NCBI GenBank assembly: GCA_029009155.1
Contig: JAQXJX010000016.1
Coordinates: 1 to 64,000, forward strand
Source of the DNA: Mycoplasmataceae bacterium
GTDB lineage: Bacteria > Bacillota_I > Bacilli_A > Mycoplasmatales > Mycoplasmoidaceae
Length of the DNA stretch: 64,000 bases
Direction: 5' to 3'
The notes beneath the pieces are model-generated. The model made no database searches, had not been told where the DNA came from, and saw nothing but the letters and a program-made list of their open reading frames with translations. This document shows positions 12,149-22,953 of the stretch, piece by piece. The stretch's first letter is position 1. Each line of letters begins with the position of its first letter. The translations under genes and the position numbers were made by a program.

Positions 12149-12620
12149 ATTTTGTTAATATGGGATATTTAGTTCCTCATTTGTCTTTTTGAGAATAAAA
12201 ACTATCTCAAGCTTTAATTGCTTCTTTTAAGCTAAGTAGTTGATAATTTCCGCAAGAATCAGGATTTTTAGCGGGAACATCATTTAATGAATGGATAAAA
12301 TCATTTAAATCATTAAACGTTAGAAGTAACTCGTTAACTGTCACTTTACCTTTTAATAATAAGTAAAAGCCTGTTAAGCATCCCATAGGTCCAAAATAAA
12401 TTTTTTCATTTGGGTGTTTAGTAGAAAAATAAGTAGCAATAATATGTTCAAGTGAATGGGATGCTAATGGAGTTAAATAATCATTGCTGTTAGGTTTTTT
12501 AAATCTTATGTCAAAAGTAGTAACAAAAACATTAGGAGCTATTTCTTTGACTTCATGTAAATAAACTCCTGGTATTAATTTTTTGTGGTCAATTAAAAAT
12601 GAAGTAACATTACCTTGCAT
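12147..12620 (-). CDS. luxS: S-ribosylhomocysteine lyase LuxS
   Basis: LuxS cleaves S-ribosylhomocysteine to homocysteine and DPD, the precursor of autoinducer-2. All landmarks are present: the zinc motif HSLEH (His55, Glu58, His59), the catalytic-cysteine block GPMGCLTGFYLL (Cys81), and the third zinc ligand in SCGNY (Cys123). FDIRFKKPN near residue 36 and VPAKNP are also typical. Length 157 residues matches the family. The usual GPMGCRTGFY Arg is Leu82 here. The gene starts four bases after rpe and is the third of ktrA-rpe-luxS. Two TGA codons near the end encode Trp. No Pfs/MtnN nucleosidase, which normally makes its substrate, is in this window. Confidence 0.93.
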
Positions 12621-12624
12621 ATTA

Positions 12625-13293
12625 CTAGATTTTCTTAACTGTTTCTACAAAGTCTTTTGGATTTTCTAATTTTATTAAAAAAGAACCAGAAATAAAATTA
12701 TCAACATATTTAGCAGTTTTTTTAACCACTTCAAAGTTAACTCCACCATCTAATTGAATGATTAAATTCGGATTTAATTCTTTTTTAATTTCATTAATGA
12801 CTTTTAAATTATTCATAGTTTCATTTTCCATGAATTTCTGACCACCAAAACCTGGATTTACTCCCATTATTGTTACATAATCACATTTTTTGATTAATTT
12901 TTTGTATTTGTTTAAATCAGTTTGAGGTTTAAAAGCTAATCCACATTTAACATTAGCTTTTTTAATCTTGTTTAGTAAATATGATGCAAATAATTTATTT
13001 GTACATTCAGGATGAAAAATAATGCAATTACAAGGATGAAGTAAAAATCTTTTAATGTATTTTAAAGGATGTTGTACCATAAAGTGAACATTTGATTTCA
13101 TTCCTTTTAAAAAAATCAAATCTAAAAATTCCACATCGAAAGCAGTATTTGGTACAAAAACGTTATCCATTACATCATAATGAATAATATCAATTCCTGC
13201 CTTTTGCATCTTATTTAGTTGGGCTTGCAATATAGTTTCATCATTAGTATTAAACGCTAACAATGATGCCTCAATTTTTTGATTAATACTCAT
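12625..13293 (-). CDS. rpe: Ribulose-phosphate 3-epimerase
   Basis: Interconverts ribulose 5-phosphate and xylulose 5-phosphate in the non-oxidative pentose phosphate pathway. The TIM-barrel signatures are clear: early SLLAFN, HYDVMDNVFVPN (metal His and Asp), VHFMVQHP, IIFHPE, VTIMGVNPGFGGQKF (phosphate/metal region), IQLDGGVN and the C-terminal GSFLI. Length 222 residues is normal. The ATG at 13293 overlaps the ktrA stop (TAATG), indicating translational coupling, and luxS begins four bases after its stop. No in-frame TGA is used. Confidence 0.95.
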   Translation of the reverse strand: MSINQKIEASLLAFNTNDETILQAQLNKMQKAGIDIIHYDVMDNVFVPNTAFDVEFLDLIFLKGMKSNVHFMVQHPLKYIKRFLLHPCNCIIFHPECTNKLFASYLLNKIKKANVKCGLAFKPQTDLNKYKKLIKKCDYVTIMGVNPGFGGQKFMENETMNNLKVINEIKKELNPNLIIQLDGGVNFEVVKKTAKYVDNFISGSFLIKLENPKDFVETVKKI

Positions 13294-14057
13294 TATTTTC
13301 CCTTTCTTTTTGTTTTATTAGAAATTTTATTTTTAATTTTTACTTGTTTTTGTAATTTTTTTGTTTCTTTTTTAGCAACATTACTAAAACTTTGATCAGT
13401 AAAAAATTTTATTGCATTACCTAAGCAAAAATCTGGACACATGATTGTAACAATGTCTCCCAAAGAAATTTTTGTGTGAGGTTTAACTGGAAATTCAATT
13501 TGGTTGTTATGTTTTATGAATAAAATCATTGATTGAATTTTTTCTCTTAAACCTAAGTCCTTAATTTCTATGTCGGTAGCAGCACGATTAGAAACAGTTA
13601 ATCTAGTTCAACTAAAACCTTCAGTTAAACTATGAACACTTTCATCAAAACGGTACATAGCTTGTAGTGCAACTCGATTTGCAACTTCTATTTCTGGTAC
13701 AGTTATATGTTGCACTCCCATGGTTTTTAAAATTCTTTTATGAACCATATTTTGAGCACGAGCAATGATGTTTCCACTAAAACCTAATTCAATTAAATTT
13801 GCACATGTCATGATTGAATCTTGGATATCACTAATGGCAACAATAATACATGTTGCTTTTGTTACACCTGTATCTCTTAATGAATCAATATCAGTTGTAT
13901 CTGTACATATACCATAATCATAATTCTTACTGTTGCGATCAATTACTTCTTGGCTTTTATCAATAGCAATAACTTGTAAACCATTACTTGATAGTGTTGA
14001 AGCTAACTGTGCTCCAAATTTACCACAACCAATAATAAAATATTCATTCTTTACCAT
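13293..14057 (-). CDS. ktrA: Potassium uptake regulatory subunit KtrA/TrkA
   Basis: Cytoplasmic RCK subunit that gates KtrB in response to nucleotides. Residues about 5-140 form the Rossmann RCK-N domain with IIGCGKFGAQLA (GxGxxG), IAIDKS and a conserved VAISD. The C-terminal ~70 residues are a TrkA-C-like domain (IEIKDLGLREKI, SLGDIVTIMCP) ending in a Lys-rich tail. Length 254 residues, slightly longer than the usual ~220 because of that tail. One TGA encodes Trp. It is divergent from ktrB, with 70 bases between the two starts, so both halves of the transporter probably share a regulatory region. Confidence 0.93.
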
Positions 14058-14127
14058 AAATAGTAATGCCTTAAATTAAACTTAACTTGTAAATATTTAT
14101 ATTATAAAATATAAAATATAAAACTTT

Positions 14128-15747
14128 ATGAGTGTAATAGATTCAAGAGTTAAAAAAAGAAAATTTTGAAAAAGTTTTAAAAATATAATTTTTGGAAAAA
14201 ATATTTTCCAAGTTTTCTTTAGAATTTACTTATTAACAATTTTGGTTGGTGCAATTTTTTTATACACTCCATTAACTCACTCTGATTGAAATATTAAGAT
14301 AATGGGATATGAAAGGGAATATACATTCTGAGATGCATTATTTCTTTCTTGTTCATCATTTAGTAACACTGGTTTATCAATGTTAACAATTTCTAGTTTT
14401 TTCAATATTTTTGGCCAAATAGTTTTATTGTTTTTAATTCAAGTTGGTGGTATAGGACTTGTTTCATTAGCTTTTGTTTTATGAAATTTATTTAAAAAAG
14501 AAGATGAAGTTAAAATGAATCAAATCATTATGCTTCAAAATGAAAGAGGAACAACAAAATTAAATTCCTCTTTCAAATCCATTCGTTTTAGTGTTTATTT
14601 AATAATCACAGTTGAAATAATCTTTGGTTTTTTGATGTCATTTTGATTATGCTGATTTCCTGTTCATGCTCAAAGTGAATTAAGTATTGTAGGTAAGAAT
14701 TTAACAATAACATATGATCAAGATGCTTTGATTGAAGCTAATGGTAATTATGGGTTAGCTTTATGACAAGGAATGTTTTGCTCAATTTCTGCCATCAATA
14801 ATGCTGGTTTTGATATTTTTGAAAGCGATTGTTCTTTAGCTGCTTTTAGAAATGATTGAAACATTATTTTTCAATTATTTACAATGATTGAAATTATCAT
14901 TGGTGGTATCGGTTACCCATTAATTTTTGATTACTATGAAAAAATAAGACATAAACGAAAAGGATTAAAATATAACACTTCTTTATTCACTAAGGTAGCC
15001 TTATGTTCATATTTAGGTGTTCTTTTGATTGGTTTAGCAATATCTTACACATATGAATTTTGTGTACCAGGTAATGAGACATTAGTCTCATTACCTAATG
15101 AATTTGTTTTAGAAAACGGTCAGACGATTAAAGTTTTTGGAGAACATCCTACATTTAATAAATGCTGAATTATTTTTTACAATACAGTTTCTACACGTTC
15201 TGCTGGATTTTCTACTATTGATCAACATGTATTTACAAAAGGGACTATGCTAAATTACATTGTTATGATGTTCGTAGGTGGCTCCCCAAGTTCAACAGCT
15301 GGTGGTATTCGTACTACTACATTAATGGTAATTATTGCAGCATTTATTAGTACTTTTAAAGGAAGATCACATACAACTCTATTTAAAAAGACAATTCCAA
15401 ATGAAACAGTAAAGAATTCATTTTTAGCTTTTATTCTAGGTTTATTCATTGTTATCCTTGTAAGTATTATCATTTACTACTTACCAACAAGTAACCCAGT
15501 TGAACAACCAATTTACAAACAAGATTGAGATTTGGTTAGTGTTTTATATGAAGTATCATCAGCTTTTGGAACAGTTGGTTTATCTTATGGTGTTACTTCA
15601 TTAACAAGCTCATATGGACTAGTAGCAATTATTGTTTGTATGTTTATTGGCCAATTAGGTGTTTCTACCTCATTTTTAGCGTGATTTAAAAAAATTCCTA
15701 CTACACAAGAGATTAAATATTCAACAGAAGATATAAAAATTGGATAA
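14128..15747 (+). CDS. ktrB: Potassium transporter membrane subunit KtrB/TrkH
   Basis: Pore-forming subunit of the Ktr/Trk potassium uptake system. The four pore-loop filter motifs are visible in order: SFSNTGLS, INNAGF, STRSAGFS and FGTVGLS. The third-repeat region also shows GGSPSSTAGGIRTTT, which is diagnostic. Multiple membrane helices fill 539 residues. Many TGA codons encode Trp. Upstream, TAAAAT (14112-14117) ends ten bases before the ATG and there is no ribosome-binding site, suggesting a leaderless start. The cytoplasmic partner ktrA is encoded divergently. Confidence 0.93.
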
Positions 15748-15779
15748 AAAGTGTAAAATTATAAAATATTATAAATAAC

Positions 15780-16382
15780 ATGAAAAAAGGTTTATTAATT
15801 GTATTAACAGGTCCTAGTGGAGTTGGTAAAAAAACTATTTGATCACCAATTATCAATAATGCTGATTTAAATTTGGTTTTTAGTGTGTCTATGACCACAA
15901 GAAAACCTCGTAATGGAGAAGTAGAAGGAGTTGACTATTTCTTTAGAACAAAAGAACAATTTGAAGAAGCAATTAAAAATGGTGAATTATTAGAATATGC
16001 AACTTTTGCTAACAACTACTATGGTACACCAATATCTTTTGTAGAAAAATTACGTAATGAAGGAAAAAACGTATTGTTAGAGATTGAGCCAAAAGGTGGT
16101 TTACAAGTCATGGGAATTGCAAAAAGAAACCATGATGACCGCTTTGTTAGTATTTTTGTTGCTCCTCAACACATTGAAGAATTACGTAGTCGTTTATTAA
16201 ATCGTAAAACTGAGTCTGAAAAAGTAATAGAAGAACGTTTAGAACAAGCTAAATGAGAAATTAAACAACAAGACCATTACAAATATGTAATTATTAATAA
16301 ACAAAATTATCCAGAACGTTCTACAGAAGAACTTTATAGAATTTTGTTAAATGAAATAGCTGAAAATGAAAAACGAGACTAG
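15780..16382 (+). CDS. gmk: Guanylate kinase
   Basis: Phosphorylates GMP/dGMP to GDP/dGDP. P-loop GPSGVGKKT (residues 10-18), SVSMTTRKPRNGEVEGVDYFF (GMP-binding region with the TTR.PR..E..G..Y pattern), EYATFANNYYGT and the lid RLLNRKTES are all present. Length 200 residues is typical. Two TGA codons encode Trp. No Shine-Dalgarno is obvious; TATAAA lies just upstream. Its 3' end overlaps rlmN by 17 bases, so the two are cotranscribed. Confidence 0.95.
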
Positions 16383-17421
16383 TTCAAAAATAAATTTTTT
16401 TAACTTATCACTGGAAGAACTTCAAGAATTACTTGTAAGTATTGGAGCCAAAAAATTTAATGCTCAACAAATATATGATTGAGTTTATAAGAAAAATTGT
16501 TATGATTTTTCACAAATGTCTAATATAGCTAAAACTACATTACCATTACTTGAAAAACATCTAGAAATTAAGTTTTTTAAGACAATTAAAGTTTTAATCG
16601 ATCCAAAGGATGAAACAACAAAATTTCTTTTTGAAATAGCTCCTGGAGAAAAAATCGAAACAGTTTTGATGAAATTTGACTATGGATATAGTGTTTGTAT
16701 TTCATCAGAAATTGGTTGTGCCATGGGATGTAAATTTTGTGCTAGTGGTCAATTAAAGTTAGTTAGAAAACTTTCGCCAGGTGAAATTGTTCTACAATAT
16801 GTGATGGCTAATAAATACCTAAATGATTTAAATGGTAACAAAATTAGTAATATTGTAGTAATGGGAATTGGTGAACCTTTTGATAATTATGACAATTTAA
16901 TTAAAGCTATCAAAATTATTAACTGTCAACATGGGATTGGATTAGGCGCAAGACATATAACTGTATCAACTTGTGGATTAGTAAAGAAAATTGTTCAATT
17001 TGCTAAAGACCAGGCTCAAGCTAATTTAGCTATTTCATTACATGCTCCTAATGATGAATTAAGATCAAAAATTATGCCAATTAACCGAGCATATAATCTT
17101 AAAGAACTTTTTAATGCTTTAAATGAATATTGAAAAATTACAAACCGCCGAGTAAGTTTTGAATATTTAATGCTAAAAGATTTAAATGACACTGATGAGT
17201 GTTTAAAACAATTAATAGCATTAACTAAAAATAAATTATGTTATGTAAATTTGATTGCTTATAATTCAGTAGACAACACTGAATTTAAGACAAGCAAAAG
17301 ACTAAACTATTTTCGTGATGAGTTAAACAAAAATAATATAATTACTACATTAAGATTGGAACGTGGTTCTAACATAGATGCGGCATGTGGCCAACTCAGA
17401 GCAAAATATGAAAAAAAATAA
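16366..17421 (+). CDS. rlmN: 23S rRNA/tRNA adenine-C2 methyltransferase RlmN
   Basis: Radical-SAM enzyme that methylates A2503 of 23S rRNA and A37 of some tRNAs. The cluster-binding CAMGCKFC motif, the preceding SSEIGC, VVMGIGEPFDNYDN, ITVSTCGL and LAISLHAPND are intact. The second catalytic cysteine is in the C-terminal DAACGQL. Length 351 residues is normal. Start ATG 16366 lies inside the gmk 3' end, with GAAATAG upstream. The end overlaps the next gene (PP2C) by 14 bases. TGA is read as Trp at several positions. Confidence 0.95.
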
Positions 17422-18175
17422 GTACAAAGTTAACATTTCAATTAGTTCATCTGCTGGTATAAAGAAAACTAACGAAGATTCAAGTTGAGTTGGTTTTAAT
17501 ACTGCTAACCAATGTTTAGCAATTGTATGTGATGGAATTGGTAGTGAAAAAAATAGTGAGATTGCTAGTAGTACTATAGTTAAAACTTTTAAAAAATATT
17601 TTGAAAAAACTAAATGTATTTATTTCCCAAAATATTGATTTAGAAAAGTTCTAAACATTGCATATGAAGAATTAAATAATTATGCATCAAAACTTAATAT
17701 TAATAAAGATATCGGAACAACATTAGTTCTTACTTTATTATCTGGTGGTGTTGCTTACATATTTAATATTGGAGATTCAAGAGCTTATTTTTACAACATT
17801 GAATTTCATTCATGAAATCAAGAGACTGTTGACCACAACTTATATACATTTTTCTTAACTCATAATGCCCCACAAAGTTCATATATCAAACATAAAGATA
17901 ATTTATTATCATTAACTAACTATATTTCTTCTAATTCAACAAAAAGAATGAACTATAGCACAAAAATTGTAAAATTTAAAGTTAATGATGTTTTCTTTTT
18001 AGCCAGTGATGGTTTATACAACTATATTGATATTAATAAAATAAATGAAGTTATTTCTACAAGTAGAAATAAAGGGTTTGATACAATTTGCCCTACTTTA
18101 ATTAAATATGCTTTAGAAAATCAATCAAATGATAACCTTACTGGTATAATCTTGGAAATATCAAATTTAAACTAA
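17408..18175 (+). CDS. PP2C-type Ser/Thr protein phosphatase
   Basis: Metal-dependent phosphatase of the PrpC/Stp type, removing phosphate from Ser/Thr residues. The motifs TNEDS, VCDGIG, IGTTLVL, NIGDSRAYF, ASDGLYNYI and DNLTGI follow the PP2C order and keep the metal-binding Asp residues. Length 255 residues is typical. In most Firmicutes and Mollicutes it is followed by a PASTA or simple kinase gene (prkC/pknB); here obgE follows instead and no kinase is in the window. It overlaps rlmN by 14 bases. Several TGA codons encode Trp. Confidence 0.92.
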
Positions 18176-18198
18176 ATAAAAATATAAAACTAAGAATT

Positions 18199-19491
18199 AT
18201 GCAATTTATTGATGAATGTGTTGTTGAGCTAAAAGCCGGAAATGGTGGAAACGGAATTGTTTCTTGAAGAAAAGAAGCTCATAATCCATATGGTGGACCT
18301 TATGGTGGAGATGGTGGAGATGGTGGAGATATCATCTTAATTGGTGATAATAATATTAATTCTCTTAACGATTTACATCATACTAAAAGAATTAAAGCAC
18401 AAAATGGTGAAAATGGTGGAACTAAGGTTTCAACAGGTAAAAGTGGTGAACATTTATATATTAAAGTTCCACTTGGTACTGTAGCCATTGATTTTGAAAC
18501 TAATGAAGTAATAACAGAAATTATTAATATCGGTCAAACTTTTACTATTTGTAATGGTGGTAAAGGCGGTCACGGCAATTGATGATTTAAAAATCCTGAA
18601 AATAAAGTTCCCAAATTACATGAAAATGGTGATCTAGGTGAATGTAAAAAAGTTAAGTTAGTTTTAAAATATATTGCTGATATTGGTATGGTAGGTTTAC
18701 CAAATGCTGGTAAATCAACTTTAGTAAGCAAATTAACAACTGCTCATCCTAAGGTAGCGAATTATCAATTTACTACCTTAACCCCTGTGCTTGGTGTTTG
18801 TGAATATAAAAATGAAAGAATGGTATTTGCCGATATTCCTGGTCTTATTGAAGGAGCAAGTGAAGGAAAAGGACTTGGCCATGAATTTTTAAGACATATT
18901 GAACGTTGCTCAATATTGATTCATATGATTTCATTAAATCCTGATGACAACATGGATATTAATGAAGCATATGATGTAATTATGTCTGAACTTAAACTTT
19001 ATCAAAGACAAATTATCAATAAACCAATTGTAGTAGTTGCTAATAAAATAGATTGTGATATTGATAATGAACAGATTAATAAATTAAAATCACATTTACC
19101 AAATGTAGAAATCATTGGTATTAGTGCATTAAATTCAATTAACTTAGAAGAACTATTAGAAAAAATCTATCAAAAATATATAGTTCAAAAACAACAAAAA
19201 TTAGCAGAACTTGCTAAACAAAAAAATAAAGTTGTTAAAGTTGTAGAGGTTAAAAAACTTCCTGATTATTCTAAAGACATTAAAATTGAAAAAATTGATG
19301 AAGGTATATTCAAAATAACATCAAAATATCTTGAATATTGAACACACAAAATTCCTTTGGATACAAGTGATAATATTATCAGGTACAATCAAAAATTAAA
19401 AAATTTAGAAATTGAAGAAAAAGTAAAACAATTAGGTGGAAAAAGAGGAGATACAATGTTAATTTATGATAATGAGTTAACATTAGATTAA
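18199..19491 (+). CDS. obgE: GTPase ObgE/CgtA
   Basis: Essential GTPase involved in 50S assembly and the stringent state. N-terminal glycine-rich Obg domain (KAGNGGNGIVSWRKE, GGPYGGDGGDGGD) spans about residues 1-155, then the G domain with G1 GLPNAGKST, G2 FTTLTP, G3 ADIPGLIEGA, G4 NKID and G5 SAL. The C-terminal OCT-type domain (about 355-430) is present (EGIFKITSKYLE, LGGKRGDTMLI). Length 430 residues matches Gram-positive Obg. TATAAA (18183-18188) ends ten bases before the ATG and there is no ribosome site, so it may start as a leaderless message in addition to readthrough from the PP2C gene. Confidence 0.95.
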
Positions 19492-19496
19492 TTAAT

Positions 19497-20237
19497 ATGA
19501 ATAATTTTAAATCATTAGATGAATACATTGAATACTTACATACATGAATTAAAAACGAATTAGATAAAACTCATAAGGATGGAGTTGTTATTGGAATAAG
19601 TGGGGGAGTAGATTCAGCAGTTTGTTTTGCTCTTGCTAAATTACATAATGATATTAAAAAAATAATCCCAGTATTTTTAGATATCAATTCAACACAATTA
19701 GATAAAACTTGTGTTAAGGATATGGAAACAACATTTAATGTGATCATTCCAACAATTGATCTAAAACCAATGCATCAAGATTTTGTGAACTTATTAAAAA
19801 TTACAAATAAACTTGCTGTTGCAAACATTAAACCAAGATTAAGGATGATCAGTTTATATGCATTAGCTCAAGAAAATAATTGTTTAGTATTAGGAACAAG
19901 TAATGCTGATGAAATATATTTAGGTTATTTTACTAAACATGGCGATGGAGCAAGTGATATTTGTCCATTAGCAGATATGACTAAAAATCAAGTTTTTTAT
20001 TTAGCTAAAAAATTAAATGTTCCTACTTCAATTATCCAACGTGCCCCAAGTGCTAGTTTGTATGAAGGTCAAACAGATGAAGCTGAAATGGGCTTAACAT
20101 ACAAAGCTATTGATGACTTCTTAGAAGGAAAAGAAATTGATACTCAAAGCTTAGAAAAAATTAGAAAATATCATACTAATAATTTACACAAACTATCTGG
20201 TTTGAACGTTCCATTAAAATTCAATAATAGAAAATAG
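19497..20237 (+). CDS. nadE: NH3-dependent NAD+ synthetase
   Basis: Adenylates deamido-NAD and amidates it with ammonia to form NAD+. The PP-loop SGGVDSAV lies near residue 35. The ATP/NaAD sites NIKPRLRM, LVLGTSNADEIYLGYFTKHGDGASDICPLADMTK-type block and RAPSASLYEGQTDEAEMG are well conserved. Length 246 residues, typical of the ammonia-dependent form without a glutaminase domain. It begins six bases after the obgE stop. One TGA encodes Trp. Confidence 0.95.
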
Positions 20238-20342
20238 TAAATCTTAATATTAACTTAATCAAAATACAAATATTTAATTATTATTTATAACTTATGTTTT
20301 TAATACTATTTTTGAATAGTTTAATAAAAGTGTTTTTTAATA

Positions 20343-20348
20343 TATAAT
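20343..20348 (+). promoter_or_regulatory. -10 box of the LRR lipoprotein gene, decides the start codon
   Basis: TATAAT at 20343-20348 overlaps an in-frame ATG at 20347. If this is the -10 element, transcription begins near 20355 and that ATG cannot be used, which leaves ATG 20377 (with a proper signal peptide) as the start. Confidence 0.55.
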
Positions 20349-20376
20349 GTTTGTGTTTGTTTGTTTTACTCTGTGT

Positions 20377-21960
20377 ATGAAAAGAATAATTTATAAACTT
20401 ATATTATTTCTATTTTCTTCATTTGTTGTATTATCGACATCTATTTTACTACCGAGTTGTTTTAATAGAAGATATGATCCAATTGATATTATTAAAGCAA
20501 GTGCAAAAAATATTGGCGCAACTAATGGTAGTTTCTTTTTTCAAATTCTAAATGAAAATCGTGATGTTAAAATTGTAAGCGTTAATAGTAATTTTAAAGC
20601 TGTTGACTTCAATTTTAATGGTGGTAAATTTTCAAATAATGGGTACAATTACACAATTGTTGAAATTGGAGATGGCGCTTTCCGTGGTGCAAATCTTTCA
20701 GGTGCATTGACTATTCCTGATACTGTAACAATCATTGGTGATAGTGCTTTTGGATCTTTACTAAATGCTGATCACCATGATAATCTAATTTTGTCTAAAA
20801 ATTTAACAACAATTGGTCCGGCTGCTTTTATTAATGATCAGTTTAAGGGTCAATTAGTTTTACCAAAAGGATTAAAAACTATTAAAGAGCGATGCTTTAA
20901 GAATAACTGCTTTAGAAAAGATTTATTTATTCCAAATAGCATTACAGAAATTGGCAATAATGTATTTGAAAAAAGTGGTTATTATAACGATGTAGAATTT
21001 GAAGAAGATGGAATTCATTCTATTCCAAAAGGATGCTTTAAAAATTGTTTTTTTTATGGAACAATAACTTTTCCTGATTGTATTACACTTATTGATGATT
21101 CAGCTTTTCAATATGTAACATCTACACACTTAATACCATTTCCTAAGCATTTAATTTCTATTGGTAGATATGCATTCGGTAGTACAACATGTACTGATTT
21201 TGCTAGTGAGTTTCATTCATATGATTTAATTCTTCCTGATACTGTTAATTCTATTGCTGAACATGCCTTTTGCAATTCTACATTATTTAATGGTGAAATT
21301 CATTTACCAGATAATGCTGGCTTTCAATATATTGCACCTTCAGCATTTGAAAAGTGTTACAAATTAAAAGGAACATTAACTATTCCTCAGCATGTAAAAA
21401 CAATTAGTAATCTATCTTTTAGTGAATGCAGTTCACTTGATAAAATTGAAGGCTTGGAGAATGTTGATGCAATTGGTGATCATGCTTTTTATAGTTGTGT
21501 AAACTTAGATTGTGATCTTTCTTTTGGATCTTCTTTAAACAAAATTAGTTCTCATGCCTTTAATAATTGTACAGGTATTAAGAGTGTTAATTTTAAAAAT
21601 AATGATCAATTAAAACCTCTTTTTATTGGAGAAAATTCTTTTGATGGTTGTACTTCTTTAACTACAATCAATGATATTCCAGAATACATTGATACTATTT
21701 CAAAAGAAGCTTTCAAAGATTGTACTAATTTAGAAACAATAAAATTTAATGGTGTTCCTAAAACAATTGATGAAAATACATTTCAAAGATGTACTCACAT
21801 CAAAAGTATTTTTATTAATTCCGATAAATATTTTTCATGTCCAAACAATACTTTTAACACTAGAACTCTTCCAAACATTAATTTATATGTAATAAAAGAA
21901 AATATTGATTACTATAGACAACATAATCCTTGAAAAAATATGCATGTTGTTGAATTATAG
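20377..21960 (+). CDS. BspA-like leucine-rich-repeat lipoprotein, 527 aa
   Basis: Signal peptide with a lipobox ending in LLPSC (Cys28), predicting a diacylated or triacylated surface lipoprotein. Nearly the whole mature part consists of LRR_5/BspA repeats of about 23 residues: VEIGDGAFRG, VTIIGDSAFGS, LTTIGPAAF, ITEIGNNVFE, VNSIAEHAF, FQYIAPSAFEKC, VKTISNLSFSEC, VDAIGDHAFYSC and further copies, about 17 units. The last unit ends in a typical cap and no membrane segment follows. One late TGA encodes Trp. Likely adhesion role, by analogy to BspA proteins. Confidence 0.88.
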
Positions 21961-22101
21961 CTTAATGTTTATTGCTAGTTTAACAAGTTTTCAATGAAAT
22001 AATATCAATATTAGGTCATAGAATATAGCCCTAAAACAAATACCAAAATATATTTCCAATATTTATATAATTAATATAAATTAAAGAAGGGGATAATAAA
22101 T

Positions 22102-22953
22102 ATGTTAGATTCATCAAAATTTACTTATTCTGATTCTCGTAGAAATACAAATCAACCAAACATAAATAATAGTAATACTAAAGTTTTTTCACTAAACAAA
22201 AACCAATTTTCTGTTTTTGCTCGTTCAATGTTTATTAGTGGATTATCTTACTTGCTTTTATGCGGATTATCAATTGCAGCCGCTGTTTTATTTGAAAAAA
22301 CCATCAAAACTGATTGATCTTTATTTCAAGCTTTAGCTCCGATATTTGCTATTCTTATTTTTATTTCTGCTATTTTAAGTGGAGCTTGAACATCAATAAT
22401 TGCAAAAAGATCATTGCCTTTTGCTATTAGTGTTTATATTTTCACTATTTTAGCTAATGCTTTGGCATTTGGCTGATTCGCATCTGCTTCACAGTTACTT
22501 TTCAATGGTTCTAATGTTACATTATTACTTATTTGCTTTGGTGTTGGAGCAATCATTTTATTAATTGCAGGTTTAATTGCTTCAATCTTAGGTTGAAAAG
22601 GAACATTAGCGTTATCAAAAATTTATATGTCATTAAGCATAGGATTAATGGTAGTAATGCTAGTTAGTTTTATTGCTGCCCCATTAATACTTGTTTATGG
22701 TGGTTTTAATTTTTTACAATGATGATATTTCTTAGTATACGCTTTATTTGGCGTTTACATCTTCATTAATGTAATTTTTGACATTAAAAAAGTTCAAAAA
22801 ACAAGTGAATTTATAAAAATTAGTGACACATCAGATAAAAAAGAAATTACATTTGTATCTTTATATTGCGGATACTTATTATTATCAAGCTTTATTAGAG
22901 TTGTTTGAATTGTAGTTATGCTTTTTACAAGACTATCTAATGTTCGTAAATAA
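22102..22953 (+). CDS. Multi-pass membrane protein, Bax inhibitor-1/YccA-like
   Basis: About seven membrane helices after a 45-residue polar, Asn/Ser-rich N-terminus. The helix order and signature segments (VYIFTILANALAFGWF, YALFGVYIFINVIFDIKKVQK, then FVSLYCGYLLLSSFIRVVWIV) follow the bacterial BI-1 family (in YetJ: YTFAFVSG, YILYDLNQIK, SLYLDFINLF). YetJ-like proteins are pH-dependent calcium leak channels. The usual acidic residue in the last helices (Asp of YLDF) is replaced by Cys/Gly here, which is a caution for the assignment. Ribosome site AGAAGGGG precedes the start. The stop overlaps the next ATG (TAATG). Confidence 0.65.

Noticed and set aside
13293-13529. Apparent separate short gene downstream of a truncated ktrA
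   Set aside because: The two parts are one frame joined by a TGA read as Trp; together they form a normal-length KtrA.
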